Source: Methylotenera sp.
GTDB taxonomy: Bacteria; Pseudomonadota; Gammaproteobacteria; Burkholderiales; Methylophilaceae
Assembly: GCA_020622105.1 (NCBI GenBank)
Contig: JAHRYP010000003.1
Coordinates: forward strand, 63,923 to 127,922
Direction of reading: 5' to 3'
Length of the DNA stretch: 64,000 bases
Part shown: in pieces, positions 37,480-47,107 of the stretch
Layout of the letters: each line of letters begins with the position of its first letter
Position numbering within the stretch: the stretch's first letter is position 1
Made by a program: the position numbers and the translations under genes
The notes under the pieces: model-generated
What the model saw: only the letters and a program-made list of their open reading frames with translations
Told to the model about the DNA's origin: nothing
Databases searched by the model: none

Positions 37480-37580
37480 CTGCCTCTATATTTTTAGCTT
37501 ATCAAGCATGTTGATATTTTAAATATTTACAACATATAAGCTTACGATTAATTTGAGCATGTTAACCACGATATATACAA

Positions 37581-38213
37581 TCATCCGGCTTTACGAAATG
37601 TCAGATTAATACGACACTCTCCCAAAACCGGGTGACTGCCTGCTTTAATAGGCAGCACACCATGAAAACGCAGGCGCGACTCACCGCCCCACACCACTAA
37701 ATCGCCATGATAAAGCGGCAACTTCATGACTTTGTCAGCTCTTGCAAAACCGCCCATTTGAAACATAGCTGGCACACCCAATGATACAGAAACGATAGGC
37801 TGGCTAAAATCGCGCTCATCTTTATCCTGATGCAGCCCCATGCGAGCCCCAACTTCATAGCGATTAATCAAGCAGGCATCCGGTTCAAAATTTTCAAACC
37901 CTGCCATACTTGCTGCCTGCTTTGCCAATTGCTTAAAACTTGCAGGCATGGCCGGCCACGCCTTGCCGGTTAATGGATCACATGCTGCATAACGATAACC
38001 ATTCTTATCACTGACCCAACCCAAGTCACCGCAGCTTGTTGTAGCAACTGACATAGCAAACCCGCCGGGAGTGATCATGTGCCGGAGCGGTGCCAAAGTG
38101 ATGACAGTAGCTAATGCTGGCAACACTTCATTTTCTACAGGCACAACAAATCCGCGTAATAAAACTACGTGTTTTAGAATTTCTTCTTTATCTGGAGTAT
38201 CAAATAAATCCAT
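37581..38213 (-). CDS. alkB: Alpha-ketoglutarate-dependent DNA/RNA demethylase AlkB
   Basis: A 210-residue Fe(II)/2-oxoglutarate dioxygenase that removes methyl groups from 1-methyladenine and 3-methylcytosine. Iron ligands are visible as His-X-Asp in MGLHQDKDERDF and the distal His in RLRFHGVLPI; the 2-oxoglutarate arginine is in INLTFRKAG. The substrate-side motif NRYEVGARMG is typical of the E. coli type. It is divergent from an AlkA-type glycosylase gene, 108 bases apart, making a small alkylation-repair locus. Confidence 0.95.
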   Translation of the reverse strand: MDLFDTPDKEEILKHVVLLRGFVVPVENEVLPALATVITLAPLRHMITPGGFAMSVATTSCGDLGWVSDKNGYRYAACDPLTGKAWPAMPASFKQLAKQAASMAGFENFEPDACLINRYEVGARMGLHQDKDERDFSQPIVSVSLGVPAMFQMGGFARADKVMKLPLYHGDLVVWGGESRLRFHGVLPIKAGSHPVLGECRINLTFRKAG

Positions 38214-38321
38214 CTATCGCTTTACCATGAGGGTTTTGAACCAGTTTAATCTAATTGAACCAGCCTGCTTATGAAACTGTACTCATACTATTCGATTAGA
38301 ACTTAACGTTATAATTCAAGC

Positions 38322-38945
38322 ATGAATAACGCAGATTTTAATACCAAAGCCTCTCATTTTCTGATGAACGTAGATTCAGACTGGAACCGTTTGATTCAAG
38401 CAGTCGGCCCTTGCATGTTTACCTCAAAACCAGAACGCGAACCATACGAAGCACTGGTACGTGCAGTGGCTTATCAGCAACTGAGCACCAAGGCTGGAGA
38501 TGCTATTCTCAAAAAATTCATTCATCACTTTGGTGCATTCCCCACACCGCCACAACTCATCGCAGCTGAATTCGATGACCTGCGTAACGTTGGGTTTTCC
38601 GGTAGAAAAATCGAGACGCTTAAAGGTATAGCCGAAGGTACGATTAATGGCTTGGTACCTACGCGTGAAGTAGCAGACGCCATGAGCGATGAAGCCTTGA
38701 TTGAGCAGCTGGTCACCCTCAAGGGCATAGGTCGGTGGACTGTGGAAATGATGCTGATGTTCACCTTAGAGCGCATGGACGTACTTCCTGCCGATGATTT
38801 TGGCATCATAGACGGTTACAGAAGGCTGAAAGAACTAGAGGTCGCACCCAAGCGCAAACAGATGGCTGAAATCGGCGTGGAATGGAGCCCTTACCGTACC
38901 ATTGCCAGCTGGTATCTGTGGCGAGTGCCTAAACAAAAAGTTTGA
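38322..38945 (+). CDS. alkA: DNA-3-methyladenine glycosylase (AlkA-type, HhH family)
   Basis: A 207-residue base-excision glycosylase lacking the extra N-terminal domain of E. coli AlkA. It has the helix-hairpin-helix LVTLKGIGRWTVEMMLMF and the catalytic Asp region VLPADDFGIIDG. YEALVRAVAYQQLSTKAGDAIL is the usual first helix pair. The next plus-strand gene (MFS) is about 200 bases away. Together with divergent alkB it covers both direct and excision repair of alkylated bases. The gene symbol is by family and context. Confidence 0.92.
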   Translation: MNNADFNTKASHFLMNVDSDWNRLIQAVGPCMFTSKPEREPYEALVRAVAYQQLSTKAGDAILKKFIHHFGAFPTPPQLIAAEFDDLRNVGFSGRKIETLKGIAEGTINGLVPTREVADAMSDEALIEQLVTLKGIGRWTVEMMLMFTLERMDVLPADDFGIIDGYRRLKELEVAPKRKQMAEIGVEWSPYRTIASWYLWRVPKQKV

Positions 38946-39154
38946 ATAGCAATGACAGCTGAAGTGGTTAGTGCGCCTAATCTATATCGGCAGAGTCACA
39001 CTAGGTCAATGACGACTCATCGGCAAAACCCGAGTAAAAACTCATCGTTTGCTTACTGCCTTATTCACTGCACTAACCGTTGCCATTCTACAGCACGCGC
39101 TATTCTTGATGCTACGCTTAATTAGAAGCTGTGTTTGCACCTATAATATCGGCT

Positions 39155-40375
39155 ATGGAAATTTTCAAATATCACAATTACGCCTTTGCCAAACTTTTAG
39201 CGTTCAGAATTCAGATATCTTTAGCCTACCAGATTATTGCCGTTGTTGTCGGCTGGCATATTTATGAAATTACGCGTGATCCATTATCACTGGGCCTGAT
39301 CGGCCTTGCTGAAGTGATTCCTTACTTTGCTTGCGCGCTAATTGCAGGGCATGCAGTTGACCACTTTTACTCACGTCGCATGTTTGGAGTATTAGCTGCC
39401 GCACTGCTGTTTATAAACGCACTTACACTCACCGCGCTATCAATCGGCTGGTTAAATGGCGAGGCTACGTTATGGATTTACGGCTCGATTGCCTTTACCG
39501 GTTTTGCCCGTGCTTTTATCGCACCAAGTTACAACACCTTATTTGCAATCATCGTTCCCCGAAAGCAGTTTGTTAAAGCAGCCAGTTTAGGCACAACAGC
39601 ATTTCAGGCCGGCCTGGTATTGGGGCCGGCGATCGGTGGCTTCTTGGTAGGATTTACCAGCAAGACCGTTGCTTATAGCGTTTCTACTGCACTATGCCTG
39701 GGTGCCATGATTGCCATGTTTTCAATTAAGATTGATGAGCCTAAAAACTCCACAGCCTCACCTTTATTTACCAGCATAAAAGAAGGGCTCAACTTTGTAT
39801 TTAGTAATCAGGTCGTGCTCGGCGCAATGTCGCTGGACATGTTCGCGATTCTGTTCGGTGGTGCAGTTGCCATGCTACCAGCTTTTATTCACGACATTTA
39901 TCAATTGGGGCCAGAAAGCTTGGGCATACTGCGTGCCGCACCGGCAGTGGGTGCAATTGCTGCCGGGCTATGGATTACACGCCACCCGATTAACCTGCAT
40001 GCCGGGCGCTGGTTACTGAGTGCAGTAGCCGGATTTGGTTTGTGCATTATCGGGTTTGGTTTAACAAAGAACTACTGGGTTGCTGCAACCATGCTGCTAC
40101 TTTCCGGCATTTTTGATGGTATTTCCGTCGTACTGCGCCAGACCATTATGCAACTGGCGACCCCGGATAATATGCGCGGCAGAGTATCGGCTATCAACGG
40201 TATTTTTATCGGCTCATCGAATGAACTCGGCGCCTTTGAGTCAGGTACTGCTGCACGCCTGATGGGGCTGGTGCCATCGGTTATTTTTGGTGGGATGATG
40301 ACATTATCTGTAGTCGGCATCACAAGTAAATTTGCACCCAAATTACGCAAACTGGAACTGCATCAGTTGCATTGA
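39155..40375 (+). CDS. MFS transporter (EntS-like exporter group)
   Basis: A 406-residue inner-membrane protein with about 12 helices and the major-facilitator look of the EntS/DHA3 exporters: NYAFAKLLAFRIQISLAYQIIAVVVGWHIYEITRDPLSLGL and later DNMRGRVSAINGIFIGSSNELGAFESG. The track start is GTG eight codons upstream; ATG 39155 (MEIFKYHNYAF) is preferred as it opens directly into the conserved region. Its stop overlaps the next gene's TTG start. The substrate is unknown, and no siderophore genes are nearby. Confidence 0.87.
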   Translation: MEIFKYHNYAFAKLLAFRIQISLAYQIIAVVVGWHIYEITRDPLSLGLIGLAEVIPYFACALIAGHAVDHFYSRRMFGVLAAALLFINALTLTALSIGWLNGEATLWIYGSIAFTGFARAFIAPSYNTLFAIIVPRKQFVKAASLGTTAFQAGLVLGPAIGGFLVGFTSKTVAYSVSTALCLGAMIAMFSIKIDEPKNSTASPLFTSIKEGLNFVFSNQVVLGAMSLDMFAILFGGAVAMLPAFIHDIYQLGPESLGILRAAPAVGAIAAGLWITRHPINLHAGRWLLSAVAGFGLCIIGFGLTKNYWVAATMLLLSGIFDGISVVLRQTIMQLATPDNMRGRVSAINGIFIGSSNELGAFESGTAARLMGLVPSVIFGGMMTLSVVGITSKFAPKLRKLELHQLH

Positions 40376-40752
40376 TCGATGCGCAAAAAACCATGCGTGA
40401 TTTAGACGATTTATTTGCAACTCTATCCAAATCCACCTTCAGGACAGGCTTCAAATTAAACAGCAAAGATATGGCTTATTTGCAGCAAAAAGGCTTATCT
40501 ACAGTGCTCGACCATGCTGAGGATTTTATTCAAAGCCGACTGGCAGCTGCCATCATTGAGAATGATGGTAAGCAGACGCCCATGCGCGGCCACCCTGTTT
40601 TTGTAGCACAGCATGCCACGGCTTGCTGCTGCCGCGGCTGTTTACAGAAGTGGCACCACATTCCGCAAGGACGTGCGCTCACACTGGCCGAGCAGGCTTA
40701 TATCGTAGTGGTGCTGGAAAAATGGCTACGTGAAAAAGTGAACGAAGCCTAG
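40372..40752 (+). CDS. DUF4186 family protein
   Basis: A 126-residue conserved protein. The core (STFRTGFKLNSKDMAYLQQKG, RGHPVFVAQHATACCCRGCLQKWH, GRALTLAEQAYIV) matches the DUF4186 family. The Cys-rich CCCRGC with nearby histidines suggests a metal site. The start is TTG at 40372, overlapping the MFS stop by four bases (TTGA), which implies coupled translation; an ATG at 40393 is an alternative. Function is unknown. Confidence 0.85.
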   Translation: MIDAQKTMRDLDDLFATLSKSTFRTGFKLNSKDMAYLQQKGLSTVLDHAEDFIQSRLAAAIIENDGKQTPMRGHPVFVAQHATACCCRGCLQKWHHIPQGRALTLAEQAYIVVVLEKWLREKVNEA

Positions 40753-40778
40753 CCAGAAGATTTAGTCAGTTCTGAAAA

Positions 40779-41996
40779 CTAGCCGTAAGTACCATCAACT
40801 CTGGGTTTACACAGTATCGGCGCATAAATGACCAGAAATACCGCAAAACCCACAATCCAGCATGCGGCCGAGATCACCACCCAGTGCATATAGTACTGCA
40901 TCGCAAACAGCGGCAAAACAATACGAAACACTGCACTTGCGCCAATTGCAGCAAAAGCCAGCTTCAGCCACGGTGATGTACTTTTGATATCACGACCGGT
41001 ATGCCCAAGTGCCACGCGCGCCATCATGCCTACGGTCATCAAGCCCACGCCGCCTATGGTAAACAGGTGTAAAGTTAAAATAGATGGAATACCAAGTGGG
41101 TTCTGCAAGCCATAAAACAGAAAACCAACATTAATCAGCCAGGATGACAGGTACAAACTCCACAGCAAGGGTACACGCCACAGAGCTGGAACGTGCCAGT
41201 TATATAAACGATAGCTGTTAAGCAGAAACAGAGCCAAGGCCAGCATGGATGATAAATCGGCCACGTGTATGAAAATCTCGTTAAGAAATAAGCCGATAAA
41301 TAACACCATAATGCTGAGATCCAGCCACTTATGCTGCTTGAACTGAATTTTATCGGCAAGCAGATGTGCTACACCGCGCTCGATAAAGAACGGAATCACT
41401 CGACGGCCTATCATTAAAATCAAACCGACAAACAAAAATACCGCGCCGTTAAGGGCATACAGCATGCCATTATTGATTAAGTTGTAGCAGCCGAGATAGA
41501 ACACTATATTACCTGTCCACAGCAGCAGTAATTTAAATACCACCGCAAGCTGCGACCACTGCTTGGCCTTGATAATAGGATGGGCAATAGCAACGGTTAA
41601 CAGCAAACCAAACAACAGATCAGCCAACGCAGCCCAAGCCAGAAATGCGGTACCGAACAGGAACAGCACCCGTGCCGTACACCAAAGTGCAAATAAAGCC
41701 AGCAAAGGCTTGCCATGGGGTGTTTGTATACCGGTCCAGTTTTTAACCGCAGTCAGCAGGAAGCCTGCAACCACCGCCATGCCATAGCCATACAGCATTT
41801 CGTGGGCGTGCCACTGGCTAGGAATGATATTGCTGATCTGAATAGTGCTATATGAGGTATAGACTGCTACCCAGCTCAGAATAGACAGCACCGCAAAAAC
41901 AGCTGCCCCCAGAAAAAATGGCCGAAAACCTAAATTAAATAGGGCGAGGCTTGTTACCTGCTCTGGTTTATTCATTTGAATCTGTACCACCGCCAT
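40779..41996 (-). CDS. nnrS: NnrS family membrane protein (nitrosative-stress response)
   Basis: A 405-residue heme- and copper-containing inner-membrane protein with about 12 helices, associated with protection from NO during denitrification. Signatures are SLALFNLGFRPFFLGAAVFAVL, SQWHAHEMLYGYGMAVVAGFLLTAVKNWTG, and LHLFTIGGVGLMTVGMMARVALGHTGR with its conserved His. The window also has nirK at 62 kb, so the organism likely makes NO. Its end is convergent with the DUF4186 gene. I saw no FNR-type site in the short spacer upstream. Confidence 0.93.
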   Translation of the reverse strand: MAVVQIQMNKPEQVTSLALFNLGFRPFFLGAAVFAVLSILSWVAVYTSYSTIQISNIIPSQWHAHEMLYGYGMAVVAGFLLTAVKNWTGIQTPHGKPLLALFALWCTARVLFLFGTAFLAWAALADLLFGLLLTVAIAHPIIKAKQWSQLAVVFKLLLLWTGNIVFYLGCYNLINNGMLYALNGAVFLFVGLILMIGRRVIPFFIERGVAHLLADKIQFKQHKWLDLSIMVLFIGLFLNEIFIHVADLSSMLALALFLLNSYRLYNWHVPALWRVPLLWSLYLSSWLINVGFLFYGLQNPLGIPSILTLHLFTIGGVGLMTVGMMARVALGHTGRDIKSTSPWLKLAFAAIGASAVFRIVLPLFAMQYYMHWVVISAACWIVGFAVFLVIYAPILCKPRVDGTYG

Positions 41997-42045
41997 AATT
42001 AACCCCGCATTTAATTTAGCCAGCTCTCGGCCTAAACAACAAACA

Positions 42046-42384
42046 TTAAACTTTCTTCAGAAACTCGGCTTTCAGTAAAAAATTACCTGAATCTGTTTTG
42101 CAGTCTACACCATGGTCACCGCCAACCAGACGGATACTTTTCACTTTAGTGCCCATTTTCAACACTGTAGATGAACCCTTCACTTTGAGGTCTTTGATCA
42201 GCACAACGGCATCACCATCAGCAAGCACGTTGCCGTTAGCATCTTTGATGATTGCAGTTGCATCATCATCTTCCGCAGCTTTAGCAATCGGCCATTCAAA
42301 GCCGCAATCAGCGCACACATAATTGTCGCCATCCGGGTAAGTGTTTTCGAGGGTGCATTGTGGGCATGCAGGGATATTAGACAT
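42046..42384 (-). CDS. yjdM: PhnA/YjdM-family zinc-ribbon protein
   Basis: A 112-residue protein with an N-terminal zinc ribbon (CPQCTLENTYPDGDNYVCADCGFEW; CXXC-X14-CXXC) and the PhnA C-terminal domain (DANGNVLADGDAVVLIKDLKVKG, GDHGVDCKTDSGNFLLKAEFLKKV). The PhnA name is historical, since the protein is not needed for phosphonate use. It lies 49 bases upstream of nnrS on the same strand and could share its transcript. Confidence 0.94.
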   Translation of the reverse strand: MSNIPACPQCTLENTYPDGDNYVCADCGFEWPIAKAAEDDDATAIIKDANGNVLADGDAVVLIKDLKVKGSSTVLKMGTKVKSIRLVGGDHGVDCKTDSGNFLLKAEFLKKV

Positions 42385-42583
42385 TCTTCACTCCATATAA
42401 AAAGTTAATTATTTTTAAAATTTCTCGCAAGCTATCACTCAAAAGTGACGCGCGCTTATTATTTTTATTGATGCTGCCCACGATTAACTACGGCCCGATT
42501 ATAATCCCTGCACCGCCTTTGCATCACCCCTTTTGGTCAAGATATCCGTTAAACTCTAACAATTATTTACAGGAAATCACAAC

Positions 42584-43090
42584 ATGCTATCTATCTATGA
42601 TGCAACAATTCCGCCACTAAAACGCGCACTCAGCAATCTGGCTGCGATTCTTAAAAAAGGCGAAGAATATGCTGATGCAAAAAAAGTGGATCATCAGGTA
42701 CTGCTCAATTCTCGCCTGTTTGTAGACATGTATCCGCTCACGCGGCAGATACAAATTGCGACCGACATGAGTAAAGGTGCCGGTGCCAGACTGGCTGCGA
42801 TAGAAATTCCGAAATATGAAGACAATGAAACAAGCTTTGCCGAACTACAGGCACGTATCGCCAAGACCGTTGCATTTCTGGACTCGATAAACCCGGAACA
42901 ACTGGAAGGTGGCGAAGTGCGCGACATCACCATTATCATACGCAAAGCAGACATCAAATTCAGCGGACAGGATTATCTGTTGAAATGGGTACTGCCTAAC
43001 GTATATTTTCATGTCACTACGGCATACAACATTTTGCGGCACAATGGCGTTGAGCTTACAAAGCAGGATTTTTTAGGACCGAGAGACTAG
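42584..43090 (+). CDS. DUF1993 family protein
   Basis: A 168-residue cytosolic protein matching the DUF1993 family: SIYDATIPPLKRALSNLAAILKKGEEYA, SRLFVDMYPLTRQIQIATDM and LKWVLPNVYFHVTTAYNILRHNGVELTKQDFLG. The four-helix, DinB-like arrangement with a conserved His near the end is typical. It has a ribosome site, AGGAAATCACAAC, before the ATG. No function is established. Confidence 0.9.
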   Translation: MLSIYDATIPPLKRALSNLAAILKKGEEYADAKKVDHQVLLNSRLFVDMYPLTRQIQIATDMSKGAGARLAAIEIPKYEDNETSFAELQARIAKTVAFLDSINPEQLEGGEVRDITIIIRKADIKFSGQDYLLKWVLPNVYFHVTTAYNILRHNGVELTKQDFLGPRD

Positions 43091-43184
43091 TGGCTCAAAA
43101 TTAAGCAAAATGCGCTAGAAAAACAGCTGGTATCTCAATAGGAAACTTTGATGCGACACTTGATTCATTCGCGATTAATAGAGC

Positions 43185-46100
43185 TTAAAGATTCAGCTGT
43201 TTGGACAGAGGCAAATCATATCTAGGGTTGCCAAGCCCCAATCGCAACAGTTTCTCAAAATCCTGCGCCGTTACTGGTGGACTGAAGTGATAGCCCTGGG
43301 CACGCTCGCATCCGCACTGCATCAAAAACGCCGCTTGCTCTTGCGTCTCAACGCCTTCGGCTATCACATCCAGTTTGAGGCTGTGTGCCATTAAAATAAT
43401 CGTACGCACCATGGTGGCGTCACTGGCATCACTGATCACGTCACGTACAAAGGACTGATCAATTTTGAGCTGTTGGATAGGAAAACGCTTCAGGTAAGAC
43501 AATGATGAATAGCCGGTACCAAAATCATCCAAGGACAGAATAACGCCCATCGCAGACAATTCATGCAAGGTGGCGAGCGTACGCTCCACGCCCTGCATCA
43601 AGATGCCCTCAGTCAGCTCCAGATCAAGCACTCCAGGCGGCAAATCATACTTATGTAACAAGTCCCTGACCTGCTGCAGCAAATTATGCTGCCTGAATTG
43701 CATTGCTGAAAGATTGACTGACATCGTCAGTGTTTCAAAACCTGCATCACGCCATGCACGGCACTGTTTAATTGCCTGCTCCAGCACCCAATGATTGATA
43801 GAAACAATCAGCCCGGTTTCTTCTGCAAGCGGAATAAATTTATCAGGGTAAATCATGCCCAGTTCCGGATGCAGCCAACGTACCAAAGCCTCACAGCCGA
43901 TAACAGACCCATCCTGCAAATTCACCTGTGCCTGATAATAGACACGCAGTTCATCGCGTTCCAGCGCACCGCGCAACGCATTCTCGAGCTTAAGTCGCTC
44001 GTAAGAACTCTCATTCATGTCTGGATGAAAAGACAAGTAACAGTTACGTCCGTTTTCTTTAGCCTGATACATCGCAACATCAGCAAATCTAATCAAGCTC
44101 TCAGAGTCCTGTGCATGGTCAGGATATACAGCAATACCAACACTTGCAGTGATACGCAGGTCATGCCCTTCTATTGAATAAGGCTGGATGATAGATTGCA
44201 ATATTTTCTGTGCGACCAGTTCAGCGCCGGCAATACCAGCATCACTAAGTACAACGATAAACTCATCACCGCCTTGGCGGGAAACTGTATCCTGCTCGCG
44301 CACACAACTCAGCAGACGCTGACCTACGTTTTGCAGCATCAGGTCGCCTGCCCCATGTCCAAGCGTGTCGTTAATTTGCTTGAAGCGGTCAATATCCAGA
44401 AACAGCAGTGCAATCTTGGTATGATTGCGCTGAGCCGAAATAATCGCCTGCTCCAGACGGTCACTGAACAAGACCCGATTTGGCAAACCGGTCAAGACAT
44501 CATAATGCGCTAACTGCTGGATACGTTCCTGCGCTATCTTGCGTTCTGAAATATCACTAAAAATTGCCAGATGATTAATAAATACACCATCCACATTTTT
44601 AACACGGATAATCGTCAAAGCTTCGGGATAAACTTCTCCGTTTTTACGACGGTCCCAGATTTCTCCTTGCCAGCTTCCAGTTTCTAGAACAGCTGCCCAC
44701 ATGCCTTCATAAAACTCACGGGACTGCAGACCGGAAGAGAGAATTTTCGGGTCTTGCCCGATTACTTCCTCAGCAGCATAACCGGTGATTTCTACAAAAC
44801 TACGATTCACGGAAACAATTTTATTATTGGCATCCGTCACCATAATGCCTTCTTTACTGTACTCAAATACAGTCGCCGCCTGTTCAAGTTTAATTGCGGC
44901 TGTTCGCTGCTGCTGCTCTCGATCTAGATTATCGAGCGCAAAAGTGACATCGTCCGCCAAACCACTCATCAAATCGATATGCTCAGATGAAAAGAAGTTC
45001 AGCTCGCTGGAGTAAACGGCAATGCAACCATAGACTTTTCCGCCGCGTGAAATCGGGAATGCACCTACAGAATTAAAATTGAATTTAACTGCAGCCGCAT
45101 ACCAATAAGCGTCTGCATCTTCAAGAAAATTGTTAAATACATTATGAACGCCTGCAATAATGGCTTTTGAAACCGGGCCTTGGCCTTGATGCTTGGCAAC
45201 ATCCATAGAGACTCTGATTAACTTCAGATAGTTTGAAGAGATGCCACTAAGCGCAACCGGGTGCACCCAGCCGTCATCTCCTGGCACGCCGATCCAGACC
45301 AGTTCAAACGGAACGCGTTCTGCAAGAATCTGGCAGATGCTATTCAGTAATAACACCTCATTTTTTTGCCGCACAATCACTTCACTACTTTCGGTCCAGG
45401 CTGCATACAGCCTGTTAATGCGACCTAACTCATGCTCCGAATAATTAAGTGTATCCAGCATTCGGTTAAAACTTTGTGCCAGCTTGCCTACTTCATCTCT
45501 GGTAGTAACGTCGGAGCGTAACTTTCGGTTACCGTTTTCAACGGCCTTCATTACATGAATCAAATGGTATAACTTGCCAGTCAGGCGCCAGGATAACCAT
45601 GCCGCCAACACAAAGGAAGCGATGACTGCCAGTAACGAAAAACCTAGGCCGGTTGCCTGCAGAAGATTCAAATTGGCGTTAGATGACCGCCGCGTCATCT
45701 CGACCCGTGCCCAGCCTACATGACGATTACTGACCTTGATTGGCATCGCCACATCAATAAGCGCATCATCATCGATCAGGGTCGTAAATTCAGCTGGAAC
45801 ATCCAGTAATCGTTTACTTATCTCATCATTCACATAACGTCGTATCAGCTTGGGATTCGTCGCCCCCAGCACTTCGCCCTGTGGCGACAGCACCAGCGCA
45901 AACTTGAGGTCTGGTGCATCGACAAGCCCCTGCAACACCTCTTGCAAACCAGCAATATCATTAGTCAGCACTAATGAAGCACTGCTTGAAGCCAGCGCTC
46001 TGGCCAAGCCTTTAGCCCGGTCAGCATCTGTACCATATAAAAAGTCCCGTTGCTGAACGTACATCAGATAACTGAAGCTTGTCATTACCAGTAGCGTTAC

Positions 46101-46199
46101 CAGACCAAATGACAATACCAGCTGCCTGCGAATCGAGTGCTCCCAGAATGCCATGATGCGATCACGCAACATGCTATAGAAGTGCAGCAACCTTACCAT
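43185..46199 (-). CDS. HAMP-GAF-PAS-GGDEF-EAL cyclic-di-GMP enzyme
   Basis: A 1004-residue inner-membrane protein. Two membrane helices (LVLSFGLVTLLVMTSFSYLMYV and SLLAVIASFVLAAWLSW) enclose a periplasmic domain of about 130 residues. These are followed by HAMP (about 205-260), a GAF-like domain (about 285-435), PAS (about 445-560), GGDEF with intact RQGGDEFIVVL, and EAL with EALVRWLHP and LDDFGTGYSSLSYLKR. Its start overlaps the stop of an upstream PhnD-like lipoprotein gene by seven bases, so the two are translated together and the lipoprotein may deliver the periplasmic signal. Confidence 0.93.
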   Translation of the reverse strand: MVRLLHFYSMLRDRIMAFWEHSIRRQLVLSFGLVTLLVMTSFSYLMYVQQRDFLYGTDADRAKGLARALASSSASLVLTNDIAGLQEVLQGLVDAPDLKFALVLSPQGEVLGATNPKLIRRYVNDEISKRLLDVPAEFTTLIDDDALIDVAMPIKVSNRHVGWARVEMTRRSSNANLNLLQATGLGFSLLAVIASFVLAAWLSWRLTGKLYHLIHVMKAVENGNRKLRSDVTTRDEVGKLAQSFNRMLDTLNYSEHELGRINRLYAAWTESSEVIVRQKNEVLLLNSICQILAERVPFELVWIGVPGDDGWVHPVALSGISSNYLKLIRVSMDVAKHQGQGPVSKAIIAGVHNVFNNFLEDADAYWYAAAVKFNFNSVGAFPISRGGKVYGCIAVYSSELNFFSSEHIDLMSGLADDVTFALDNLDREQQQRTAAIKLEQAATVFEYSKEGIMVTDANNKIVSVNRSFVEITGYAAEEVIGQDPKILSSGLQSREFYEGMWAAVLETGSWQGEIWDRRKNGEVYPEALTIIRVKNVDGVFINHLAIFSDISERKIAQERIQQLAHYDVLTGLPNRVLFSDRLEQAIISAQRNHTKIALLFLDIDRFKQINDTLGHGAGDLMLQNVGQRLLSCVREQDTVSRQGGDEFIVVLSDAGIAGAELVAQKILQSIIQPYSIEGHDLRITASVGIAVYPDHAQDSESLIRFADVAMYQAKENGRNCYLSFHPDMNESSYERLKLENALRGALERDELRVYYQAQVNLQDGSVIGCEALVRWLHPELGMIYPDKFIPLAEETGLIVSINHWVLEQAIKQCRAWRDAGFETLTMSVNLSAMQFRQHNLLQQVRDLLHKYDLPPGVLDLELTEGILMQGVERTLATLHELSAMGVILSLDDFGTGYSSLSYLKRFPIQQLKIDQSFVRDVISDASDATMVRTIILMAHSLKLDVIAEGVETQEQAAFLMQCGCERAQGYHFSPPVTAQDFEKLLRLGLGNPRYDLPLSKQLNL

Positions 46200-47107
46200 T
46201 CGATCTCTCGCACACTATTAGAAAAAGTCTCGAGAAATGTAATGACGGGCAAATAATTGTCGTTGGTTGCAGCTTCAAATCTGGAAATCGGCAGCCGTTC
46301 CAGCATGCGCTTGCCTTCTGCGGTTTCATTCAAACTCAGCAATTGGGTCTTGAATAGATCGACCACAGCCTGAGGTACATCACTGCGTGCCACCCAGCTG
46401 TTATTCAGCAATGGCGCGGTCTGCCATTTCACTTCAAGCTGATTTGCCATTTCAGGATATTCAACACTGAAAGTTTTCCATGGCAAAGGCCAGGTTGCAG
46501 CAGCTGCTGCATGGCCGCGCAGCACATTCAATATAGAGGATTCCTGAGAGCCAACATAATGATTCTCAATATCAGAATTTACATCTAAACCATGCGTCTG
46601 CAAGTAATACTGCGGCATCATCGTGGCAGCAAGTGCGGTTTTGGCAGGATAAGCAACAACTTTGCCCCGGAGGTCTGTCACTTCATGAATACGACTGTCT
46701 TTACGCACCAGAATAATGCCGCGAAACTCTTCGTCATCTCCCATCTTCGCAAAAACACGATAGCCATACTTGAAAGCGCGTACCGTCTGATAGGGGTTTG
46801 GCATCGCTAAATCATAATATCCGGCATAGAGTTTTTTATCGAACTCTTCATAGTTGCGCGCTGCCTCTAACTTGAAGTGGGCTTCACGGATTCGCGTATT
46901 GGCATAATCCAGAATCGGGCCGTAGATTTCAAGTAATCGCTTGGGATTGTGCAGTGGATGCACACCCACCACATATTCTTTCACTACATATTCTTTAAGT
47001 GGTGCTTGGAATTTTTCGGTGAATGTCGGTTGATAAGCAGCCTCTTGCTGCCTGCTGCAAGCAATCAGCATTAGTATTAAAACCGATATGAATGCGTTCC
47101 TAAGCAT
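46193..47107 (-). CDS. PhnD-like periplasmic binding lipoprotein
   Basis: A 304-residue lipoprotein of the phosphate/phosphite/phosphonate binding family. It has a lipobox (LILMLIACS) and a bilobal binding-protein body: VGVHPLHNPKRLLEIYGPIL, GYYDLAMPNPYQTVRAFKYGYRVFAKM, VTDLRGKVVAYPAKTALAATMMP. ATG 47107 (MLRNAFISV) is chosen because it places the lipobox correctly; the track start is 14 codons upstream. No permease or ATPase gene is nearby. Instead it overlaps a GGDEF/EAL receptor gene, so it probably acts as a ligand sensor rather than for uptake. Confidence 0.88.
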   Translation of the reverse strand: MLRNAFISVLILMLIACSRQQEAAYQPTFTEKFQAPLKEYVVKEYVVGVHPLHNPKRLLEIYGPILDYANTRIREAHFKLEAARNYEEFDKKLYAGYYDLAMPNPYQTVRAFKYGYRVFAKMGDDEEFRGIILVRKDSRIHEVTDLRGKVVAYPAKTALAATMMPQYYLQTHGLDVNSDIENHYVGSQESSILNVLRGHAAAAATWPLPWKTFSVEYPEMANQLEVKWQTAPLLNNSWVARSDVPQAVVDLFKTQLLSLNETAEGKRMLERLPISRFEAATNDNYLPVITFLETFSNSVREIEW

